Part shown: positions 17,572 to 26,596 of the stretch, in pieces
How positions within the stretch are numbered: position 1 is the stretch's first letter
Layout of the letters: every line of letters starts with the position of its first letter
DNA from: Pseudoduganella guangdongensis
GTDB lineage: Bacteria; Pseudomonadota; Gammaproteobacteria; Burkholderiales; Burkholderiaceae_D
Direction: 5' to 3'
Assembly: GCF_009857475.1 (NCBI RefSeq)
Contig: NZ_WWCJ01000001.1
Coordinates: 434,001 to 498,000 of the forward strand
DNA: 64,000 bases
Notes under the pieces: model-generated
The model's input: only the letters and a program-made list of their open reading frames with translations
What the model was told of the DNA's origin: nothing
Database searches by the model: none
Program-made: the position numbers and the translations under genes

Positions 17572-19617
17572 ATGGTACACACCCTGCAAAGCTTCATCGG
17601 CGGCCGCTGGCAAGGCAAGGAAGCCGCGACCGCGCTGCACAGCGCCCTGGACAACCGCGTCATCTACCACACCCACGCGGAGCAAATCGACTTCGCCGAA
17701 GCCGTCCACTACGGCCGCAAGACCGGCATCCCGGCGCTGATGAAGCTGGACTTCCAGACCCGCGCCCAGCGCCTGAAAGCACTGGCGACCTACCTGATGG
17801 AGCGCAAGGAAGAGCTGTACGCGATTTCGCACCTGACCGGCGCCACCCGCCCGGACAGCTGGGTCGACGTGGAGGGCGGTATCGGTACCCTGTTCGCCTA
17901 CGCCAGCATGGGCAGCCGCGAGCTGCCGTCGTCCAACGTGCTGCACGAAGGCCCGGCCATGGCGCTGGGCAAGCGCGGCGGCTTCTCCGGCACCCACATC
18001 CTGGTGCCGCGTGGCGGCATTGCTGTGCATATCAATGCTTTCAACTTCCCGATCTGGGGCCTGCTGGAGAAATTCGCGCCGTCCTTCCTGGCAGCCATGC
18101 CGTGCATCGGCAAGCCGGCCAGCGCCACCTCCTACCTGACCGAAGCCCTGATCCGCATGATCAATGAATCCGGCCTGCTGCCGGAAGGCGCGTTGCAGCT
18201 GGTCATCGGCAGCACCGGCGACCTGCTGGACCGCCTGGGCGGCGCCGACGCGGTGACCTTCACCGGTTCCGCCGACACGGCCGCCAAGCTGCGCGCCAAC
18301 CGCAACCTGATCGCCAATTCGGTGCCGTTCACCGCCGAGGCGGATTCGCTGAACTGCGCCATCCTGGCGCCGGATGTGACCCCGGACGATCCCGAGTTCG
18401 ACCTGTTCGTGAAAGAAGTACAGCGCGAAATGACCACCAAGGCCGGCCAGAAATGTACCGCCGTGCGCCGCATCATCGTGCCGCGCCAGCATGCCGACGC
18501 GGTGGCCGATAAGCTGCGCGAGCGCCTGGCCAAGGTGGTGGTGGGCGATCCATCGGTGGAAGGCGTACGCATGGGCGCGCTGGCCTCCAAGGACCAGCAG
18601 CGAGACGTCGCCGAGCGTGTGGCGCAACTGGCGCAGGGCAACGAGATCCTGTTCGGCGGCGCGGGCGCGCTGAAGCTGGTGGGCGAGGGCGTGGAAAACG
18701 GTTCCTTCTTCGCACCGACCCTGCTGCTGTGCCGTAATGCCTTGAGCAACGACGCGGTGCACGATGTGGAGGCCTTCGGCCCGGTCAGTACCATGATGAC
18801 CTACGACGGCATCGACGAAGCGCTGGAACTGGCGGCGCGCGGCAAAGGCTCGCTGGTGTCGTCGCTGATCACCAAAGACCCCGCCATCGCCGCCTACGCC
18901 GTGCCGATCGCCGCCGCCTCGCACGGCCGCGTGCACGTGCTGGACCGCGAATCCTCGGTTGACTCCACCGGCCACGGTTCGCCGCTGCCGCAGCTGAAAC
19001 ACGGCGGCCCGGGCCGCGCCGGCGGCGGCGAAGAACTGGGTGGCATCCGCGCCGTGCGCCACTTCCTGCAACGCGCCGCAGTGCAAGGCTCGCCGACCAT
19101 GCTGTCCGCCATCACCGGCGAATACGTGCGCGGTGGCGCCGTGCGCGAAAGCGATGTGCATCCGTTCCGCAAGTGCTTTGAAGACCTGCAGATGGGCGAT
19201 TCCCTGCTGACCCACCGCCGCACCGTGAGCGAAGCCGACATCGTCAACTTCGGCGGCATCTCGGGCGACTACTTCTACATGCACTTCGATGAGATCGCAG
19301 CCAAAGACACCCAGTTCGGCAAGCGCATCGCGCACGGCTACTTCGTGCTGTCTGCCGCTGCGGGCCTGTTCGTATCGCCGGCGCCCGGCCCGGTACTGGC
19401 CAACTATGGCCTGGACAACCTGCGCTTCATCACCCCGGTGGCAATCGGCGACACCATCCGCGCGCGCCTGACCTGCAAGCGTAAGGTCGACCGCAACCGC
19501 ACCGACGACCAGGGCCGCGGCCAGGGCGTCGTCGCGTGGGACGTACAGGTGACCAACCAGAACGACGAACTGGTGGCCAGCTACGACATCCTGACGCTGG
19601 TCTCCAAGCGCGCCTGA
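17572..19617 (+). CDS. paaZ: Bifunctional oxepin-CoA hydrolase / semialdehyde dehydrogenase PaaZ
   Basis: The 681-residue fusion has an aldehyde dehydrogenase domain (about residues 1-520; catalytic Cys in GQKCTAVRR, near residue 295) and a MaoC-like hotdog hydratase domain (about residues 535-681; SGDYFYMHFDE and FGKRIAHGYFVLS). The hydratase opens the oxepin ring and the dehydrogenase oxidises the aldehyde formed. Both active sites look intact. It is the last paa gene; a hairpin and convergent genes follow. Confidence 0.96.
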   Translation: MVHTLQSFIGGRWQGKEAATALHSALDNRVIYHTHAEQIDFAEAVHYGRKTGIPALMKLDFQTRAQRLKALATYLMERKEELYAISHLTGATRPDSWVDVEGGIGTLFAYASMGSRELPSSNVLHEGPAMALGKRGGFSGTHILVPRGGIAVHINAFNFPIWGLLEKFAPSFLAAMPCIGKPASATSYLTEALIRMINESGLLPEGALQLVIGSTGDLLDRLGGADAVTFTGSADTAAKLRANRNLIANSVPFTAEADSLNCAILAPDVTPDDPEFDLFVKEVQREMTTKAGQKCTAVRRIIVPRQHADAVADKLRERLAKVVVGDPSVEGVRMGALASKDQQRDVAERVAQLAQGNEILFGGAGALKLVGEGVENGSFFAPTLLLCRNALSNDAVHDVEAFGPVSTMMTYDGIDEALELAARGKGSLVSSLITKDPAIAAYAVPIAAASHGRVHVLDRESSVDSTGHGSPLPQLKHGGPGRAGGGEELGGIRAVRHFLQRAAVQGSPTMLSAITGEYVRGGAVRESDVHPFRKCFEDLQMGDSLLTHRRTVSEADIVNFGGISGDYFYMHFDEIAAKDTQFGKRIAHGYFVLSAAAGLFVSPAPGPVLANYGLDNLRFITPVAIGDTIRARLTCKRKVDRNRTDDQGRGQGVVAWDVQVTNQNDELVASYDILTLVSKRA

Positions 19618-19636
19618 CGGCGCTGCTTGTGGCGCG

Positions 19637-19672
19637 CATCCTGGCCGCCGCTGTTAAGCGGCCGCCAGGATG
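19637..19672. terminator. Long hairpin at the end of the paa operon
   Basis: A 16-bp stem (19637-19652 with 19657-19672, one mismatch, 4-nt loop) lies 20 bases after the paaZ stop and overlaps the last codons of the convergent small gene. It can serve both strands. No T-run follows, so termination strength is uncertain. Confidence 0.55.
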
Positions 19673-19941
19673 TAGATCGCGCCGGCAAAGCCAAGCACGA
19701 TCAGGGCTGCGGCCGTCCATTTGATCTTGTAATGGCGCGCGTGGCAGCGCTGGCACACCCGCATCTTCGCGCCGCCGCCGCTGGCCAGCGGCAGCTCTTC
19801 GTAGGTATTCCACTTGATTTCGGCGGCGCACAGCGCGCACGCGCCGCGTTCATTGCGGCGCGATCCGCGCCACTGGCGCAAGCGGTCCGCGACCATGGCG
19901 GCCACCAGCAGGAAGCTGATTAACAGGATCAGGATTTTCAT
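19654..19941 (-). CDS. Small membrane protein with zinc-ribbon, 95 aa
   Basis: The product has an N-terminal hydrophobic helix (about residues 2-18), a middle part with C35-x2-C38 and C63-x2-C66 that should bind zinc, and a C-terminal hydrophobic helix (about 76-94). The loop with the four Cys resembles a rubredoxin-like knuckle. Family and role are unknown to me. Its 5' end overlaps the 3' end of the next gene upstream on the same strand by about 90 bp. Confidence 0.6.
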   Translation of the reverse strand: MKILILLISFLLVAAMVADRLRQWRGSRRNERGACALCAAEIKWNTYEELPLASGGGAKMRVCQRCHARHYKIKWTAAALIVLGFAGAIYILAAA

Positions 19942-20299
19942 TGTGCGGCGACTGTATCACAAGCCAGCGCGCGACCGTCCCGGCAGCCAGGCCGGATAGC
20001 ACCAGCCATGGCAGCAGACCGAAGAAGTGCGCGGGCCGGTGGATTGCCGCCAGCAGCGGCGCATACAGCAGCGTCGTCGCCGCGCCGCCGCCCACGAAAT
20101 AGCGCCAGCTGCGGATGCCGCGCCAGTTGGCATAGGCGATGCCAGCCGCATACGGCAGCAAGGCTGCCACAAAGGCCAGGATCCACGCCAGCACCAGCGT
20201 GGCAGGCGTAAAGCGCGGCAACACGAAGACCAGCGCTGCGATGGTGACGGCGGCCAGGTAGGCGCACAAGGCGCGCGGGAGGGAGATGTAGTTGTCCAT
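19850..20299 (-). CDS. Putative integral membrane protein, 149 aa
   Basis: From ATG 20299 the frame encodes four hydrophobic segments (for example TLVLAWILAFVAALLPYAAG and LLPWLVLSGLAAGTVARWLV) and a Pro/Gly-rich tail. The tail lies entirely in the overlap with the zinc-ribbon gene in another frame, so the true product may matter only up to the fourth helix. A GTG at 20308 is the alternative start. I recognise no family. Coding quality of the first 110 residues supports it. Confidence 0.55.
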   Translation of the reverse strand: MDNYISLPRALCAYLAAVTIAALVFVLPRFTPATLVLAWILAFVAALLPYAAGIAYANWRGIRSWRYFVGGGAATTLLYAPLLAAIHRPAHFFGLLPWLVLSGLAAGTVARWLVIQSPHNENPDPVNQLPAGGRHGRGPLAPVARIAPQ

Positions 20300-20473
20300 G
20301 GCCGCCACGATAGCGGCCCATTGTGCGCCCGGTATGAAACCATTGTGAAGCTGGAAATCGTGCGCAAAAGTGATTTCATGTAGGCGTTGTAGACCGACAT
20401 TCAGTCCGTTGATTTGACCGATTTCCGCTGGCTATACTGGTCAATCGCACTTAACTACAACGAGGGGATGAAT

Positions 20474-21877
20474 ATGGGTGGGATCAGGTCGCTGGGCTTG
20501 GGAATGCTGTTGTGTATTGGCTTGGTTGCCTGCGGCGGCGGGGGCGGAGGACCGGCTGTCGTGGCGACAATTGCAGTCGTCAGCGGTAGTGGTCAAAGCG
20601 CGCCCGCAGGCAGCAAGCCGGGGCAAGCGATTGTGCTGGTTCTGCAGGATAGCAGCGGTGGCGCGGTAGGCAATGCCACTGCCACAGCCAGTGTCGCCAG
20701 CGGCGGCGGCTCGCTTGGTACCACCAGTTACACCAGCGACAGCAGCGGCAAGATCAGCATCTCTGACTGGACCTTGGGCAAGACGGCGGGCGACCAGTCG
20801 CTGGCCGTGACGTCAGGAACCGCCAGCGTTACCGTGACGGCGCGCGCCGTGGCGGGCGCACCCGCGAAGTTGGTTGCATTGGCCGACAATGTAGCGAGCG
20901 CCAATATCGGCACTACAGTTGCCGCGCCTGGCGTGACGGTTACCGATGCAAACAATAACCCGGTCGCTGGCGCCAATGTCAGCTTTGCACTGGCGGCCAA
21001 CCATGGCAGCCTGGCCGGCGCCACGGCGGTCACCAACGCCGCCGGCGTGGCGCGCGTTCCGGGATGGACGCTGGGCCCTTTGGTCGGCACGCAGAAGCTG
21101 GTCGCCAGCCTGGGCAGCCTGTCGCTGGACATCCCGGTTAATGCGCTGCTGGCAGCAGGCTGCGTGAAGCAGCCGGCTGCCGTGGGCCTGGCGGTGAACG
21201 GCAGCTGGTCTGCCGATGATTGCCTGGATTCCGCACTGGACAAGCGTTACGACGAATACACCCTGAAGCTGGCCAACCCGACCGGTTTCAAAGCCATCCT
21301 GAACGGTCCGGACGGCCGCCAGTTGCGCGTGTTCACGGCGGCGGGCCGGGTGGTGGGCGAGATGCCGAGCGACCCGTTTGCACCTGCCAACGTCAATCCA
21401 TTGACCCTGCAGTACACCCTGCCGGCCGGCGATTACCTGCTGCGCGTGTATGCGCCGGATAGCGCCACTACGGGCGCTTACACGCTGAACCTGTCCAGCG
21501 ATTTCTCCAACGCCATCACCGACGCCACCTATTGCAGCCCGGTGATCTTCGCGACTTACGGCTCCATCGTCACCCAGGCTTTGACCAAGGCGACCAGCTG
21601 CTCCTTCATGGGCGATATCGAGGACCGCTACATCCTGCTGATGGAAACCGGCGAAAGCGTGGAGATCAACCTCGAGTCGGCCAAGATTGCGCCATACCTG
21701 ATCCTGCGCGACGACCGCACGCCGACCAGTCCGGCCGTGGCGACCAAGCGCCTGACGGCGCCCGGCAAGGCCACCGTGAACTACACGGCAACCTTCAGCG
21801 GTTTCCACGAGATCATCGTCACCTCCAACACCTTCGTGGAAGAAGGTGCTTACACGGTAACGATCATCAAGCGCTAA
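20474..21877 (+). CDS. Lipoprotein with Ig-like repeats, 467 aa
   Basis: A lipoprotein signal with lipobox LVAC is followed by six Gly residues. Two bacterial Ig-like repeats follow (about residues 30-120 and 125-220; both end in TLG-type blocks with SDWTLG and PGWTLG). The C-terminal half resembles two PPC-like beta-domains (DEYTLKLANPTGF and DRYILLMETGESVEINL). Such proteins are usually surface-attached and bind partners or carbohydrates; no catalytic site is seen. GAGGGG at 20462-20467 fits the ATG at 20474 better than the ATG at 20468. Confidence 0.75.
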   Translation: MGGIRSLGLGMLLCIGLVACGGGGGGPAVVATIAVVSGSGQSAPAGSKPGQAIVLVLQDSSGGAVGNATATASVASGGGSLGTTSYTSDSSGKISISDWTLGKTAGDQSLAVTSGTASVTVTARAVAGAPAKLVALADNVASANIGTTVAAPGVTVTDANNNPVAGANVSFALAANHGSLAGATAVTNAAGVARVPGWTLGPLVGTQKLVASLGSLSLDIPVNALLAAGCVKQPAAVGLAVNGSWSADDCLDSALDKRYDEYTLKLANPTGFKAILNGPDGRQLRVFTAAGRVVGEMPSDPFAPANVNPLTLQYTLPAGDYLLRVYAPDSATTGAYTLNLSSDFSNAITDATYCSPVIFATYGSIVTQALTKATSCSFMGDIEDRYILLMETGESVEINLESAKIAPYLILRDDRTPTSPAVATKRLTAPGKATVNYTATFSGFHEIIVTSNTFVEEGAYTVTIIKR

Positions 21878-21881
21878 GCAT

Positions 21882-21949
21882 TCAGGCCTGCAGGCCGAAC
21901 GGATCGTCGATGGAGTGGGACGGCTGGGTGAACCAGCGCGGTCCCTCTT
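21882..21949 (-). pseudogene. Orphan 3' end of an M24 peptidase gene
   Basis: The minus strand encodes the last residues of the neighbouring M24 peptidase (GPRWFTQPSHSIDDPFG) and then LQA and a TGA stop at 21882-21884. Positions 21895-21949 are identical to 22718-22772 in the intact gene. The orphan tail lacks everything upstream. It may be the original end of the peptidase gene before the 823-bp unit separated it. Confidence 0.75.
21895..21949. repeat. 55-bp perfect direct repeat, left copy
   Basis: This copy is identical over 55 bp to 22718-22772, in the same orientation, 823 bp apart. The two copies bracket the lipoprotein gene at 22058-22714. Confidence 0.95.
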
Positions 21950-22057
21950 ACTTTGCCTGCGCCAGCCAGGGAATAACGACAATGTGAGTTTGTGTGATTT
22001 TTTGCATGGTATCGAGCCAGTATGATGCGGGTCCCCAAACATTATAAATTTGCCGGT

Positions 22058-22714
22058 ATGAAGAAAATTGCATTTGCAGTCGCTGTGGCAGCCCTGTTTT
22101 CCGGCTGCGCCACCATCCAGAACATCCCAATGGATCCAGCCTACAGCATGGCGCTCAAGGGCCAGAGCGTCGTCGTGACGGCACGCGCGGAAAAACCATC
22201 GTTCAGCGCGATGACCGCCGGTAAAGCTGCTTTTGCGCTGGTTGGCGCAGCGCTGATGATCAAGGAAGGTAACGCCATCATCAACGACAATGACGTGCCT
22301 GATCCGGCGGTGGCAATCCGTGACGCACTGGCCAAACACCTGGCGGAAACCCGGAATATGAGCGTGGCGCCCGCATTGAACGTGAACACCGACGATGCGC
22401 AGCAACTGGTCGCTGCCGCCAATGGTTCGGCCAAGTATGTACTGGATGTGCAGACCACGGGCTGGATGTTCGCCTATTTCCCGACCGACTGGACGCATTA
22501 TCGCGTGATGCACGGCGCCCAGGCGCGCCTGATCGATGTCGACAGCAAGAAAGTCATTGCCGCCGGTTCGTGCGCGCGCATGCCTGAATCGAACACTAAT
22601 GCTCCGACCTACGATGAACTGGTCAACAACAAGGCGGCAGGCCTGAAAAAAGAGCTGGCGATTGCGACCGAAGAGTGCATCGCCACCCTGAAGAAAAGCA
22701 TGCTGGCTAGTTAA
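22058..22714 (+). CDS. Lipoprotein, 218 aa, between 55-bp direct repeats
   Basis: The ATG at 22058 gives MKKIAFAVAVAALFSGC, a lipoprotein signal with lipobox LFSGC. The mature part has a helical start and one more hydrophobic stretch (AFALVGAALMI). It also has blocks such as YVLDVQTTGWMFAYFPTDW and ARLIDVDSKKVIAAGSC that are typical of small periplasmic lipoproteins of unknown role. I cannot name the family. The stop codon overlaps the stop of the convergent M24 peptidase. Its base use is not strikingly different from its neighbours. Confidence 0.75.
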   Translation: MKKIAFAVAVAALFSGCATIQNIPMDPAYSMALKGQSVVVTARAEKPSFSAMTAGKAAFALVGAALMIKEGNAIINDNDVPDPAVAIRDALAKHLAETRNMSVAPALNVNTDDAQQLVAAANGSAKYVLDVQTTGWMFAYFPTDWTHYRVMHGAQARLIDVDSKKVIAAGSCARMPESNTNAPTYDELVNNKAAGLKKELAIATEECIATLKKSMLAS

Positions 22715-23937
22715 AGCCCGAACGGATCGTCGATGGAGTGGGACGGCTGGGTGAACCAGCGCGGTCCCTCTTCCGACATGTAGAAGTGGTCCTCGTGGCG
22801 CACGCCGAATTCGCCCGGCACCACGATCATCGGCTCGTTGGAGAAGGTCATGCCCACTTCCAGAGGGGTCTTGTCGCCGCCCACCAGGTAAGGCCACTCG
22901 TGGATATCCAGGCCGATGCCGTGGCCGGTGCGGTGCGGCAGGCCTGGCAGCTTGTATTCCGGGCCAAAGCCGGCCGCCTGCAATGAGCGGCGCGCGGCCA
23001 TATCCACTTCCTCGCACGGTACGCCCAGCTGGGCCGCTTCGAAAGCGGCCAGTTGCGCCGCTTTTTCCGCATTCCACACGGCGCGCTGGCGCTCGCTCGG
23101 CTCGCCGTACACATAGGTGCGGGTGATGTCGGAGATGTAGTTGTGCAGCTTGCAGCCGGTGTCGATCAGCACCGTGTCGCCTTGCTTCAGCGTTTGCACA
23201 TAGCTCACCCCGTGCGGGAAGGAGCTGGCCACGCCGAACAGCACGATCACGAAGTAGGAACCAGCCGGCGCGCCCACCTTGCGGTGCGCCTTGTCGATGA
23301 ACTCCGCCACTTCGGTGGTGGTGATGCCTTCGCGCAGGATGCTGGCGGTGGCGATGTGCACGGCCAGCGTCATGTCCTTGGCGCGCTGCATGAGGGCGAT
23401 TTCCGCCTTCGATTTGCGGGTACGGCAGTGCGCGGTCACCGGCTTGGCGTTCTCCAGCGCATAGCCTTCGGCCAGCGGACGGATGCCGTCGAAAATGAAG
23501 AAGGCGGCGCTTTCGTCGATGCCGATGCGCGGCGCCTGCGCGCTGTTGGGCGCGATGCCCATTTTCTTCAGCACGGCGATGAACAGGGCGAACGGGCTTT
23601 CATGCTCGTGCCAGCAGTTGACGGCGCCTTCCACCAGCATGAAGTCTTTCAGCGTGTCTTCCTCGAAGGCGGGGGCGATGTATTCCACGGCGCCGCTGGC
23701 CGGCAGGATAGCACCCACCATGCGTTCGCTCGGATACCACTTGGTGCCGGTGAAGTAGAGCAGGCTGGAGCCGGCGTTCAGGTAGATGGCGGCAATGCCG
23801 TGCTGGCGCATATAGGTTTGCGCCCTGGCGATGCGGGCCAGGTGTTCTTCCTTCTTGATTGGCGCGGCGCCCGCTGTCATGTCCGACAGGGTTGCCAGTG
23901 CCTCTTCCATTGTCTTGCCGCCAATACCTACGCCCAT
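22711..23937 (-). CDS. M24-family Xaa-Pro aminopeptidase/dipeptidase, 408 aa
   Basis: The product has an N-terminal creatinase-like domain (about residues 25-160) and a pita-bread peptidase domain. Metal ligands are visible in VLIDTGCKLHNYISDITRTY (two Asp), GHGIGLDIHE (His) and the following MTFSNEPM and RHEDHFY (Glu). No signal peptide is present. AAGGAGG lies 5 bases before the start. The C-terminal codons come from the right copy of the 55-bp repeat, so this gene ends DPFGL instead of the DPFGLQA preserved in the left copy. Confidence 0.88.
   Translation of the reverse strand: MGVGIGGKTMEEALATLSDMTAGAAPIKKEEHLARIARAQTYMRQHGIAAIYLNAGSSLLYFTGTKWYPSERMVGAILPASGAVEYIAPAFEEDTLKDFMLVEGAVNCWHEHESPFALFIAVLKKMGIAPNSAQAPRIGIDESAAFFIFDGIRPLAEGYALENAKPVTAHCRTRKSKAEIALMQRAKDMTLAVHIATASILREGITTTEVAEFIDKAHRKVGAPAGSYFVIVLFGVASSFPHGVSYVQTLKQGDTVLIDTGCKLHNYISDITRTYVYGEPSERQRAVWNAEKAAQLAAFEAAQLGVPCEEVDMAARRSLQAAGFGPEYKLPGLPHRTGHGIGLDIHEWPYLVGGDKTPLEVGMTFSNEPMIVVPGEFGVRHEDHFYMSEEGPRWFTQPSHSIDDPFGL
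22718..22772. repeat. 55-bp perfect direct repeat, right copy
   Basis: This copy lies inside the 3' end of the M24 peptidase gene and is identical to 21895-21949. Outside the repeat the flanks differ, apart from one matching base at 21893/22716. Confidence 0.95.
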
Positions 23938-23985
23938 ACCGCCTCCTTATAAAACAAGGGGGCAATCATAGCACCGCAGGGACGT

Positions 23986-24042
23986 AAAAAAGCCGGTTAT
24001 GCAGCTATCGTATTGGAGGATGACGATAGCCGCATATCCGGC
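23986..24042 (-). terminator. Rho-independent terminator of the M4 peptidase gene
   Basis: A 20-bp stem (23992-24011 with 24023-24042, two mismatches, 11-nt loop) is followed on the minus strand by a run of six T. It begins 23 bases after the stop of the M4 peptidase gene. Confidence 0.85.
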
Positions 24043-24064
24043 GCGGAGTAAAACTTACTAAAGC

Positions 24065-26596
24065 TTATTGCACTTGCAGGCTGACCTTATCGACCACGAA
24101 GGAAGTCTGCAGGGACGAGTCTTCCGTCATGTTGAAGTGCAGGCGCACGGTCTGGCCTTTGTACGGCAGCAGGTTGAAGCTGCGGATCTGGTAGCCGCTG
24201 GCCGGCATGGTGTTGTTGTAGGTTGCCAGGGTCCCCAGGGTGGTGCCGGCGGTGTTCTTCACGGTGACCACCAGCTTGTCGTACACGGTGCTGCCGGTTT
24301 CGGCCGTGTCGATGTGCAGCGCGAACGAGAAGTTGGCCGAAGTCGCGGTGGATGGGATGGACACGGTCTGGTACAGCGTTTCGGTGGCGGTGCTGCCATT
24401 GCCGCCCAGCCAGGCGAAGCGCGTGCCTTCATACGCGGTCTGGCCGCTGTAGTTGCCGATCACGCCGGTGCTGCCGGCCCATGGCGAGGTGCCCGACTCG
24501 AAGCCGCCGTTCACCACCAGCTCGTTCTGAGGCGTGCTGCCCACGGTCAGGGTGGCGTTGTTGGAAGTGGCGGTCTTCACCGGCGAGGAAGAGTCGCTGA
24601 CTACGGCGTTGAAGACGGCGCCGTTGTCCGCCGCCTGCGCGGTGAAGGAGTAGGTGGCCGAGGTGGCGCCGCTGACCTGGCTGCCGTTGCGGTACCACTT
24701 GTAGCTGTAAGGCGCGGTGCCGCCCGATGCGGCCACGCTGAACGAGGCGGTGCCGCCGGCTGCCACGGTCACGTTGTTTGGCTGGGTGGTGATCGACACG
24801 CCGCCGCTGCTGCCGCCTTCATCGACGTCGGTGCCGACGTTGATCGCAGCGTAAGCGCGCTTGACGGCGGTCGCTTCGGCGCTGCCTACGCCGTACAGCT
24901 GCTCGGCCGCTTCCAGTACCTTGGCGCGCGCGGTGGCGTAGTTGGTGGACGAGGTGAACTTGGTGGTGGCGGCCTTGAACCAGATGCGGAAGGCCTTGTC
25001 GGTGCCGATACCGGTCATCGCCAGCGGCTGTTTGTTCAGGTAGGAGCTGTACATCTCGCTCGACGAGGACGAGTTGGAGCCCTTGGACAGGAAGTAGAAC
25101 ATGCGGTTGTTCGGACCAGAGGAGTAGTGCACGTTCAGGCCGCCCAGGGTGCTGCTCCAGGCATCCTTGGATTTACCGTCCTTGGAAGGCTTCCACATCC
25201 AGCGCAGCGGGTTGCCGCTGCGGCCGATTTCCTTGCCCATCATCCAATCGTTGCCGGTAGCAGGGATGGTGGTGCCGGTGCCGCCGGCGCGGGCGTAGGC
25301 TTCCACCACTTCGCCCAGGATGTCCGAGTTCGATTCGTTCAGGCCGCCCGATTCGCCGGAGTAGGTCAGGTTGGAGGTGGCGTCGATCACGCCGTGGCCC
25401 ATTTCGTGGCCGATCACGTCGATCGAGCCCAGGTTGTAGAACATGGTGCCGCCGTCGCCGATGTACATGCACTTACAGCCCGGATCGAAGAAGGCGTTGT
25501 CGTAGTTGTTGTCGACGTGGACCGCGATGTAGGTGGCGGTGTTGTTGCCGTCCAGCGAAGACCAGCCCAGCACGTTCTTCATCGTGTCGTAGGTGTTCAT
25601 CAGGCCCCACAGCGCATTCACCGCGGCGGTCTGGCCGTTGGCGTTGGTGGTGCTGCCGCCGCTGATGTACTGCTGGCCATCGCCCCAGGTGTTGGTGCTG
25701 TTGGTGTAGATCTGGCCCGGGGTCGGGTTCGATTCAGGCGCGTGGTTGGCGTTGGTGATGGCCATGCCGCCGAACTGGCCGCCGGTGCCGCGCGTCGAGT
25801 CCAGCATGCGGTAGGTGGAGCCGGACAGCGAGGTGCTGATCGGCACTTGGCCGTTGTACTGGCTGTTGCCGGTGCCGACCACGGTTTGCAGCGCGTCCCA
25901 CTGCTGGATCACGGCGCCGGTGGTGGCGTTGATCACGGTGTCGCGATAGACCGGTTTTTTGTCCTTCGACATGCGGGTTTTGACCAGGTAGGCCAGCTCG
26001 TAGCGGTCCACCACTTCTTCCAGGTCGAGCGCATTCAGCTTGCTTTCCGGCTTGTTGGCCGCTTCCTTGGTGCGCACGCTTTTCACCACCGGCCAGATCA
26101 GCAGTTCCGCCTCCGGCTTCCAGCGATGCACGCCGCCGCTGGCGCCGGCGCGCGAGGTGGCGATGCGGATTGCTTCTTCCGCGTTGAAGGCCGGCGTGGT
26201 GTCCGGCGCGCCTTTACCTGCGGCCTTAGCGGCGCGCGAGGCGTCCAGGCCGTTGCGGCGGTCGGAGGCCGATTCGCTGACGATGTCGCCGTTTTCGTCG
26301 GTGACCACCACCGACTCCGAGCCGAACACGCGCAGGCCCTGGAAGGTGTGGGCGGCGCGCGCGATGCGCTGGCCGTTGGCGCCAGGGTGCTGGTCGCGCA
26401 GCGCGTAACCGTGCTCGCTATCCAGGCCGGCGGAGGCGCGGCGGGCGTCCAGGCGGGCCGCCAGGCCGGCCTTGGCTTCAACGCTCATCGGCTGCGCTGG
26501 CGCGGCCATCAGGGTGTCCGGCAGCGCACCGGCGAAGGCGGGGGCGAAGGGCAGGGCGGCAATGGCTGCGGCCAGCAGGCTTTTGCGAAGTTTCAT
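24065..26596 (-). CDS. Secreted M4 (thermolysin-type) metallopeptidase, 843 aa
   Basis: The order is: signal peptide (about 1-22), FTP/PepSY-type propeptide (to about residue 230), then an M4 catalytic domain with zinc motif HEMGH (about 397-401) and third ligand in GGLNESNSDILGE. Next comes an Ig-like domain (about 600-690, with SITTQPNNVTVAAGG) and a C-terminal jelly-roll domain (about 695-843, with NGGFESGTSPWAGS). Pseudoalteromonas- and Vibrio-type elastases share the core. The extra C-terminal domains probably bind substrate or are cut off in maturation. CTCAAGGAGAGCCG precedes the start. A strong terminator follows it. Confidence 0.93.
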   Translation of the reverse strand: MKLRKSLLAAAIAALPFAPAFAGALPDTLMAAPAQPMSVEAKAGLAARLDARRASAGLDSEHGYALRDQHPGANGQRIARAAHTFQGLRVFGSESVVVTDENGDIVSESASDRRNGLDASRAAKAAGKGAPDTTPAFNAEEAIRIATSRAGASGGVHRWKPEAELLIWPVVKSVRTKEAANKPESKLNALDLEEVVDRYELAYLVKTRMSKDKKPVYRDTVINATTGAVIQQWDALQTVVGTGNSQYNGQVPISTSLSGSTYRMLDSTRGTGGQFGGMAITNANHAPESNPTPGQIYTNSTNTWGDGQQYISGGSTTNANGQTAAVNALWGLMNTYDTMKNVLGWSSLDGNNTATYIAVHVDNNYDNAFFDPGCKCMYIGDGGTMFYNLGSIDVIGHEMGHGVIDATSNLTYSGESGGLNESNSDILGEVVEAYARAGGTGTTIPATGNDWMMGKEIGRSGNPLRWMWKPSKDGKSKDAWSSTLGGLNVHYSSGPNNRMFYFLSKGSNSSSSSEMYSSYLNKQPLAMTGIGTDKAFRIWFKAATTKFTSSTNYATARAKVLEAAEQLYGVGSAEATAVKRAYAAINVGTDVDEGGSSGGVSITTQPNNVTVAAGGTASFSVAASGGTAPYSYKWYRNGSQVSGATSATYSFTAQAADNGAVFNAVVSDSSSPVKTATSNNATLTVGSTPQNELVVNGGFESGTSPWAGSTGVIGNYSGQTAYEGTRFAWLGGNGSTATETLYQTVSIPSTATSANFSFALHIDTAETGSTVYDKLVVTVKNTAGTTLGTLATYNNTMPASGYQIRSFNLLPYKGQTVRLHFNMTEDSSLQTSFVVDKVSLQVQ

